Source of the DNA: Telluribacter humicola
GTDB taxonomy: Bacteria; Bacteroidota; Bacteroidia; Cytophagales; Spirosomataceae
DNA length: 64,000 bases
Assembly: GCF_017355935.1 (NCBI RefSeq)
Contig: NZ_JAFIQT010000010.1
Span: 57,729 to 121,728 of the forward strand
Direction: 5' to 3'
Under the pieces are notes generated by a model. It saw only the letters and a list, made by a program, of their open reading frames with translations. It was not told the DNA's origin and made no database searches. Of this stretch, positions 59,301 through 64,000 are shown piece after piece. Made by a program: the position numbers and the translations under genes. Position 1 is the stretch's first letter; each line of letters opens with the position of its first letter.

Positions 59301-59553
59301 AATTGGTAGCGCTGGCTATGATTTCCGAAACGGCAATACATTTAGTGAAGTTAATGATGTAAAAGCAGGCATGATAAAATTAACAACAGGGTTGGGATTT
59401 GGCTTTTTAGGGGATAATGCGAACAAATTAATGACGACTAACGGCTTCTCTGCTGCCATGAGTGGTTATATGAACGCTATGTTAGAAGTATTTAATCAAG
59501 GTGTAGATGCCACTGCTACAAAGTCAATGGATACTAAATCACCTCAGAGGTAA
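56392..59553 (+). pseudogene. rhs gene (DUF6443 type) with an in-frame TGA
   Basis: The gene starts at ATG 56392 with a signal peptide (SIFLLLFPLCLFGQ). The DUF6443 N-terminal domain follows (RNYVLTRTYKQPG, GNTYWGTPDQVHTQISYFNG). A TGA at 56770-56772 interrupts the frame between GNSGLV and APTGSPFTETYFENSPLSR; the downstream part continues in the same frame. A TGG (Trp) to TGA change explains it. Without readthrough, only a 126-residue piece with the signal peptide and N-domain is made. Full length would be 1053 residues. It is treated as a pseudogene, though the rest of the frame is intact, so either the change is recent or a readthrough product is made. Confidence 0.72.
56866..59553 (+). 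CDS. Rhs core and C-terminal tip (open frame after the TGA)
   Basis: This 895-codon frame holds most of the Rhs protein. The YD-repeat shell runs through residues of the type YxYDxxGRL (for example LMEYDQAGRLVKTDHTF), and the core ends with LGNVRLVFDEQGQTVQ, YLYNGKEKQPQTGFLDYGARQY and VGNNSLRFIDPDGM. After this the tip of about 237 residues begins (KRVNVEGTNNYYDDETGE) and is Gly/Ala-rich with hydrophobic stretches. Base composition drops sharply at the core/tip border near 58750, a sign of tip exchange. The toxin type is not recognised; the 59553 gene may encode its immunity protein. Alone, this frame would lack a signal peptide. Confidence 0.7.
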   Translation: MRTYYKVYTDGSVKRYGVSGGGLNQITQNGNYSANQLTYTETKDENDNTVQEFRDSHERLVLRRVKNDGGDLDTYYVYDEIGQLRAVLQPQYQQESDLNKYAFLYKYNNRGLLVEKKVPGAGVATMAYNSRDLLETMTDGRGQPFYYLYDEANRQREMGVNGNPLVYNYYDDYGFSPFRGYDNELQLSGNEFVNNPQGESRKGLVTGQRSRILNDDGTYGDWLWTVTYYDNRERPIQVVRQLYGMGGDAYERISYKYSFDGRVLQERTTQGTSSKTYQLDKLMEYDQAGRLVKTDHTFRDNGSVQKQYTHLAQSYNEVGQLAQKRLFNSLRGQSYKYQVRGWLCEAGNTNGQGLTLSLNYYGNGNIQNLNWGTPHRSGGMSLSYDRASRLTNAWGSGSFQDYNETGLGYDRNGNLTNLTRMRAGSYIDQLSYHYNGNQLHRVDDSGNGGEGFVNGSNQQDEMAYDGNGNLTRDYNRGYNDNSMQYNALNLVRYINKSNQELRYTYDAAGVKQKMQSPEGITFYAGAFEYNANGTLLRVGLEEGQLVRNPDGSYTLHHYLKDHLGNVRLVFDEQGQTVQETEYYAFGYEVSRSGEEKNKYLYNGKEKQPQTGFLDYGARQYDATLGRWMSVDPLAAIDYSYSPYTYVGNNSLRFIDPDGMKRVNVEGTNNYYDDETGELTVVGKRERSDPLVGHLFVAYARNYEKYGHSSPFQEAFHSGGRDAALIIGAPLLAFGAAEVGLGAAISYGSSFVNFAKVANTIRKVRWTPYLGKAALSLLGQGAGNMFENKSQLDMVGLFADVTFSPGSSALAGAIGSAGYDFRNGNTFSEVNDVKAGMIKLTTGLGFGFLGDNANKLMTTNGFSAAMSGYMNAMLEVFNQGVDATATKSMDTKSPQR

Positions 59554-59984
59554 TGACAGAAGAAAAAAAAATTAAACTTGCAATCTTTTTCATTCTTGTA
59601 GCATTATTCATGGTATTTTATGCATATGACAAATATAGGCTGCAGGAGAAACTAAGGCAGTGTTCCATATATACAGTAGCAAAACCTACTAGGACATTTA
59701 GATTAAGAGGTAAATTTAGATTGGAGTACATCTATATTATTAATGGGGAAAAGTTTATTATGGATGATCCTGCTAACATATACGACACAGGAGGATCTTG
59801 GTGGGAAAGGAATAAGGAGGAACTAATGAGGCGGCGGTATTGGATTCAGGTATGGTGTGAGGATTATAGAAAACATAAGATACTCTGGGATCTGGATGTA
59901 CCGGACTCGTTGGTGACTATCCCTGGCCTAGGCTGGAAAGAACTACCAGCAGGACTTCCTGCATACCACCACCCCGATGAGTAA
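59553..59984 (+). CDS. Candidate Rhs immunity protein, single-span membrane protein
   Basis: A 143-residue protein with one transmembrane segment near the N-terminus (LAIFFILVALFMVFYAY, residues 9-25). The rest is soluble and polar (RQCSIYTVAKPTRTFRLRG, then WWERNKEELMRRRYWIQVWC). No family was recognised. Its start overlaps the rhs stop by one base (TAATG), and it directly follows the toxin tip with the same low GC, so an immunity role is likely. Immunity genes placed this way are usual for Rhs and related polymorphic toxins; the pairing is inferred from position. Confidence 0.6.
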   Translation: MTEEKKIKLAIFFILVALFMVFYAYDKYRLQEKLRQCSIYTVAKPTRTFRLRGKFRLEYIYIINGEKFIMDDPANIYDTGGSWWERNKEELMRRRYWIQVWCEDYRKHKILWDLDVPDSLVTIPGLGWKELPAGLPAYHHPDE

Positions 59985-60032
59985 AAACATCTAAAAGTTG
60001 TCCCTCTTTTCTTATCTATGCTCTTTACGTAG

Positions 60033-60242
60033 ATGCAGGATGGTAGCAAGATTTGGCTAGATGAGGGGCAGCTGGTGCGCAAAAGCAACTACACGCTGCA
60101 CCACTACCTGAAAGACCATCTGGGAAATGTGCGTCTGGTGTTTGATGAGCAGGGGCAGACCGTGCAGGAGACGGAGTACTACGCCTTTGGCTATTATCTA
60201 GCCTTAATGGCAGGGATTATTAATTGTTCTGCTTTTCATTAG
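60033..60242 (+). pseudogene. Orphan rhs fragment duplicating the end of the core
   Basis: About 130 bp (60061-60194) repeat the rhs core at 58491-58625 with few changes, giving TLHHYLKDHLGNVRLVFDEQG and YYAFGY. After that the frame ends in unrelated residues (YLALMAGIINCSAFH). It is a displaced tip remnant. The direct repeats could recombine and delete the present tip and its partner gene. Confidence 0.75.
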
Positions 60243-60269
60243 GCAGAAAGAAATAGTAACTAACTTATA

Positions 60270-61919
60270 ATGAGCATTTCAAAAATAAAGATTACACTCC
60301 CCCTTTTATTAGCTGTTTTATACATCATTTTCTTTTTCAGCTTTATTTACTCTTATGCCGAAAATGCCCCCTTCATAGATGACTACAATGGCTTGTTCGA
60401 CTTCTTGATCGCTTATCTGAATGCTGACACGCTTGAACGAAAATTCCACTTCCTGATCAGGCAGCACAACGAGCATCGGATTGCTTTTCCCCGGTTGGTT
60501 ACCCTTTTGTATTACTATATAGTAGGGGAAGTCAATCTGAAGTACCTGATCCTCCTAAGCTCTCTCAACCTGGTGCTGTTGTGGGGGGTCTTGGCCAAGG
60601 TCATGTACAGCATCAAGCGAGACCTAGTTGCACTTATACCTATGGTGCTCCTCCTCTTTCACTTTCAGCACTATGATAATATCTTTTGGGCGGAGTGTTC
60701 CCTTCAGAATCTGTCAGTCGCTTGCCTGGGAGTAGCCAGTGTATGGCTTTCCGTTCAGCCAGGATTTGCTCATAGGCTATTTGGCCTAGTGTTAGCTGTC
60801 CTAACCACCTTCTCGAGCGGCAGTGGCCTAGCCATCTGGGTCGTGTTATGCCTGGTATTTATACTTGAAGCCCAGTGGAAGCGGCTCCTAACTACGGTAG
60901 TCGTAGGGGGAGTCAGCCTGCTGTTCTATCTGAGAGATTTAGAGCTTACCACAGTCAACGAGCCATTTTCAATCTACAAACGGATAGATGATGTCTTTGG
61001 TACCTTCGGGCTGCTGGGAAGCTGGATCGACTTCAGGGAGGAGAGTACCAATCCCCTGGCCATTGTAGCAGGCATGCTCTCCTGTGCCATTATATTATAT
61101 CCCATTCTCCGGAAATTGTGGTCTCAGCGCCGTCTTGATCCTATCTCCCTGTTCATCCTGGGGTCTCTGCTGTACATAGGAGCCACGGCCTTTATCATCA
61201 ACTTCGGGCGCGATGCCTATACCGAAAGCCGGTATAAAATCTACGCTTCCATCGCACTGTTACTGACGTACATATCCCTGTACAAGATTGTTCCTCATAC
61301 TAAGAAGAACTACCTGAAACTTACTAGTTTGGCCCTTGCTGTTATATACTGTGGCTTCACTACCTGGCGGTACATTCCAGAGGTAGATAAGCGTCGTCAT
61401 TCAGTATTAGCTGATCTGCAGACAATACTGTCAAATCAGCAAACCGTACGTACCAAGCCATTTGCCTATCGGATCGAAATTTTACAAAAACTTAAGGCCT
61501 GGCAGCCTCCTGTAGAGGTACTGCGGCAAGAGTTCGACTGGTCTCAGCAGGACGAGCATCTAAAAAGCTCCAATGTAGTTATTAATGAGCAGGGGGATCT
61601 AATCTCAGTTAGTTATGAGGAACTGGTGCGTAATCAGGCATATTATCTATATGCGGTGTCTAAAAATTTCGTCTTCTTCTTTCCGATATACCGGCAGCGC
61701 AATTCACTTCTTGACTTTCTGAAGACGGGTCAACTGTACTCACTCAGGAAAGAGCAGAAGATCCTGAAGCAGTGGTTGGTGGAAGGTACTTACCAAATTG
61801 GTATATATGATCCAGTGAAAAAGAAACATGCCATGGCTTATCACCCTGCCATACATGTTACTGAAACAGCAACTGCCTGGCTGCCTGAGAGGTTGTTTAA
61901 TGATCATTTACCAATGTGA
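60270..61919 (+). CDS. Polytopic membrane protein, possibly GT-C glycosyltransferase-like
   Basis: A 549-residue inner-membrane protein with about ten hydrophobic helices between residues 8 and 365. The first extracytoplasmic loop has APFIDDYNGLFDFLIAYLN and RQHNEHRIAFPRLV. An Asp-Asp pair (FIDDY) in that loop is the position of the catalytic acidic motif of GT-C-fold glycosyltransferases. A soluble C-terminal domain of about 150 residues follows. The family could not be named; the call is based on topology and the loop motif. It may modify a surface glycan. Confidence 0.6.
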   Translation: MSISKIKITLPLLLAVLYIIFFFSFIYSYAENAPFIDDYNGLFDFLIAYLNADTLERKFHFLIRQHNEHRIAFPRLVTLLYYYIVGEVNLKYLILLSSLNLVLLWGVLAKVMYSIKRDLVALIPMVLLLFHFQHYDNIFWAECSLQNLSVACLGVASVWLSVQPGFAHRLFGLVLAVLTTFSSGSGLAIWVVLCLVFILEAQWKRLLTTVVVGGVSLLFYLRDLELTTVNEPFSIYKRIDDVFGTFGLLGSWIDFREESTNPLAIVAGMLSCAIILYPILRKLWSQRRLDPISLFILGSLLYIGATAFIINFGRDAYTESRYKIYASIALLLTYISLYKIVPHTKKNYLKLTSLALAVIYCGFTTWRYIPEVDKRRHSVLADLQTILSNQQTVRTKPFAYRIEILQKLKAWQPPVEVLRQEFDWSQQDEHLKSSNVVINEQGDLISVSYEELVRNQAYYLYAVSKNFVFFFPIYRQRNSLLDFLKTGQLYSLRKEQKILKQWLVEGTYQIGIYDPVKKKHAMAYHPAIHVTETATAWLPERLFNDHLPM

Positions 61920-62357
61920 CAAGCCCAGTTGCAATAAATGGCTGAATATTAGATTATTATAATATAAAAACAGGATGTTGTATTTGCGCGTATAGCCTTA
62001 CTGGAATTTTAATATGTTCCTGTAGAAGAGTAAACCTATTGTTGAACTAAATATAAATAGATAATTTGCGTTAGAACAAAGTAGACTACCTCAAACTAAG
62101 AGATTCGTTCTATTTTAGTTACAGTTTATAGCTTATTTCCCGATAAATACTAATATCTTGCCAGAATGTTTTTATGCCCCCCATAAAGCTACCCCTACAG
62201 AGAAATTGAAGGTGGAGCCACTGCTGATGTAGATGTAGAAGGTGCTGTTTGCTATAATACTGTAGAAACCGTGCTCACACTTATTTTTAATAAAAAGTTA
62301 TATATTAGTGAATATTGCTATTAGTAAGTAAAGGACTTTTATTCCTTACTAATAGCA
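61920..62357. other. AT-rich intergenic region
   Basis: No gene was found in 438 bp. The region is AT-rich, and its last 45 bp form one arm and the loop of a long inverted repeat at the start of the next gene. Confidence 0.45.
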
Positions 62358-62359
62358 AT
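62314..62359 (+). promoter_or_regulatory. 15-bp inverted repeat over the 62358 start codon
   Basis: Arms at 62314-62328 (ATTGCTATTAGTAAG) and 62345-62359 are perfect complements with a 16-nt loop. In RNA the first two bases of the ATG at 62358 would be paired, which would block that start; another ATG at 62373 lies outside the stem. Confidence 0.55.
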
Positions 62360-63620
62360 GATTAAAATAGTTATGTCAAAGTTTCATATTAGAAAGTTCT
62401 TCTATTTTATAGGCATAAGTCTTACTTTTATTATACTGATCTCAATAACATTACTATTTATTGAATATGCAACTGGTAATGCTGATGGTGTATGGAAAGA
62501 TATTGATATCCGGAAAATTACTTATCAGCTAATAGCTATACTTGTACTGGCAACCATAATACTTCATTTACTTTTTTATAGTCCTGAGCCATTACGGAAC
62601 TACCTATTTAGTCTCTCCATCTTTTGTTTTCTACTTGTATTATTAGAAGGCATATCCTACTTATTATTTACAGCAAATAAAGCTCCTGTACCACTTACTG
62701 CCCCTCAACCCTTTATCAGACCTGACTGGACAGGCTCCTTCGTCAATGATGATATTCTTGGAGTCAGGGCTAAAAAGAGCTGGTCTCTAACGTGGGCACC
62801 TGTAAAAGATGGAGTCCAGTATGATAGTATAACCGTAAGTACAGATGAAAACTCCCTTAGAAAAACAGCAAAGGTAATTGATTCAACAGCCACTGATAAG
62901 CATGCTCTCTTTTTTGGATGCTCCTATACCTACGGTGACGGTGTATCCGACAATGAAACATTGCCTTACCAGTTTCAACTAAATATGCCCCAATATCGGG
63001 CATATAATCTAGGTTTTCTGGCCTATTCACCGCTCCACATGCTGGCCCGACTACAACACGAAGATCTGACATTACTAACAGAAAAGAAAAAAGGTTTTGC
63101 AGTATATACATTCATTCATGACCAAATAGACCGAACGATACCTGCTACACGCTGGATTGATATGACTAAAGGGAGGTTTCCATATTTGAACAAGGAGGCA
63201 ATGACTACCCATGGCGTTTATTCAGAGAATAAACGATTATATAGTGATTTTATACAATGGTTCAGGACCACTTATATACATCATGTCTTTCGACTAGATT
63301 TCCCAAAAAAACACGCTGCTGAGCATTATCAGCTGGTTGTAAACGTTATTAAGAAATCAAAACAGGAGTATCAGAAACAATTTGGTAATAATGGCTTCTA
63401 TGTCATAATCTTTCCTGGAAGTCCTATTAAGCCTGAAATGAAACAGATGCTACAGAATGCTGATCTTACAGTATTTGATTACTCTCATTTATTTAACTTA
63501 AACGATTATTTGCTTCCCTTTGATAATGCTCATCCTAACGCTAATGCTTATAAACTGGTAGCTTCTCAATTGGCCAAAGATATAGCAGAGTTAGAAGAAA
63601 GATCTACTATTGATAGGTGA
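62358..63620 (+). CDS. Membrane-anchored SGNH-type hydrolase-like protein
   Basis: A 420-residue protein with three hydrophobic segments in the first 105 residues and then a soluble part. It shows the SGNH signature: the nucleophile motif GCSYTYGDG with Ser189, and the C-terminal pair Asp389-xx-His392 in DNAHPNANAYKLVA. Such membrane-bound SGNH enzymes act on surface glycans, for example as O-acetyl transferases or esterases. The start could be the ATG at 62373 (SKFHIRKFFYF) because the first ATG lies in a hairpin. It follows the possible GT-C gene and shares its probable role in envelope polysaccharides. Confidence 0.75.
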   Translation: MIKIVMSKFHIRKFFYFIGISLTFIILISITLLFIEYATGNADGVWKDIDIRKITYQLIAILVLATIILHLLFYSPEPLRNYLFSLSIFCFLLVLLEGISYLLFTANKAPVPLTAPQPFIRPDWTGSFVNDDILGVRAKKSWSLTWAPVKDGVQYDSITVSTDENSLRKTAKVIDSTATDKHALFFGCSYTYGDGVSDNETLPYQFQLNMPQYRAYNLGFLAYSPLHMLARLQHEDLTLLTEKKKGFAVYTFIHDQIDRTIPATRWIDMTKGRFPYLNKEAMTTHGVYSENKRLYSDFIQWFRTTYIHHVFRLDFPKKHAAEHYQLVVNVIKKSKQEYQKQFGNNGFYVIIFPGSPIKPEMKQMLQNADLTVFDYSHLFNLNDYLLPFDNAHPNANAYKLVASQLAKDIAELEERSTIDR

Positions 63621-64000
63621 ATTATCCTGTAAAGAAAGCTACTTCCTTCTTTTGAAAGAATATCGTAAAGAGTGCGCTGGCTCTTAATCTGGAACATCCC
63701 CCGAATGCCTTCTGTGCTACGGGTGTTACATTCATATACCTCTGGAGCCATCTTCTGGTAGGGTTCATTAAGCCCATAGGCCAGCATCCTGTGCGTCCCT
63801 GGCCCGAGCCAAAGCCAGTCCGGCAGTGTTACACTCCCTGATGATATTGCTCCGGTTTGCCGACGGTCAGCCATTGATATGCACATGTATATTACCTTGC
63901 TTAACTTGCTTAAATTGTTTATGAAACTCAACAAGTGCGGATATAATACACTTAGTTAAATTACATGGCAACATAAACAATGGCAGAAAGAAGGGTCATC
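63621..64000. other. Right-end region without an assigned gene
   Basis: These 380 bp hold a 122-codon minus-strand frame (63566-63934), but it overlaps the end of the SGNH gene and matches no known family. I treat the region as non-coding or as part of a feature cut by the window edge. Confidence 0.35.

Noticed and set aside
63566..63934. 122-codon minus-strand frame at the right end
   Set aside because: It overlaps the end of the SGNH gene and has no recognisable family or start signal.

Overview
The window reads as part of a large conjugative, metal-resistance plasmid (or plasmid-like integrative element) of a Bacteroidetes bacterium, most likely order Cytophagales. This is inferred from the Bacteroidetes-type transfer genes in traA-to-traN order, the CzcA-TolC fusion pump typical of the phylum, TAnnTTTG promoter boxes, and DUF6443-type Rhs proteins. 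No rRNA or tRNA gene was seen, and neither end of the replicon is visible.

Layout. 1-17.6 kb is a metal/cation resistance block: a CusB-like adaptor cut by the window edge, a DUF3347 lipoprotein, a CopB-type (CPH) ATPase, DUF2911 and DUF305 proteins, a complete IS5-family insertion (5898-6771), a ynfA gene broken by one stop codon, an SPC-type (P1B-4) ATPase, a methyltransferase, and a czc-like operon (CzcA-TolC fusion, CzcB, Fur-family regulator, DUF3703). 17.6-22.7 kb is the replication and partition region: a Rep initiator with seven phased iterons, an unusual 1.3-kb downstream field of single and head-to-head iterons, and parAB with two parS-like palindromes. 22.7-35 kb is a leftward transfer operon: traN, M, L, K, a TraK-like fragment, J, I, G (VirB4), F, three DUF4134-like proteins, and a ParA-like traA. 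35-47 kb holds the probable oriT, an accessory DNA-binding protein, a short relaxase, an AlbA_2/HATPase protein, a second ParB, the VirD4-type coupling protein, an M23 peptidase and an NTase-like/Toprim fusion. 47-64 kb is accessory: DUF932, GNAT, a membrane LuxR regulator, transposase remnants, a tyrosine recombinase beside a lox-like site, a 559-residue protein with a PD-(D/E)xK-like motif, an rhs gene with an internal TGA plus a candidate immunity gene and an orphan rhs fragment, and two envelope-type membrane proteins.

Working together. Rep, the iterons and ParABS keep the replicon; the relaxase, coupling protein and Tra proteins would move it; the efflux block is the selectable cargo. 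The nonamer TTATAAATT sits at five promoters or start regions between 35 and 44 kb, which suggests one regulator controls the transfer genes. The best candidates for something undescribed are the triplicated iteron module (20077-20843), this TTATAAATT regulon, the NTase-like/Toprim fusion (44479-46797), the lox-like site with its recombinase, and the nuclease-like gene next to it (53083-54762). Functional calls come from motif recognition by eye; no database search was possible.
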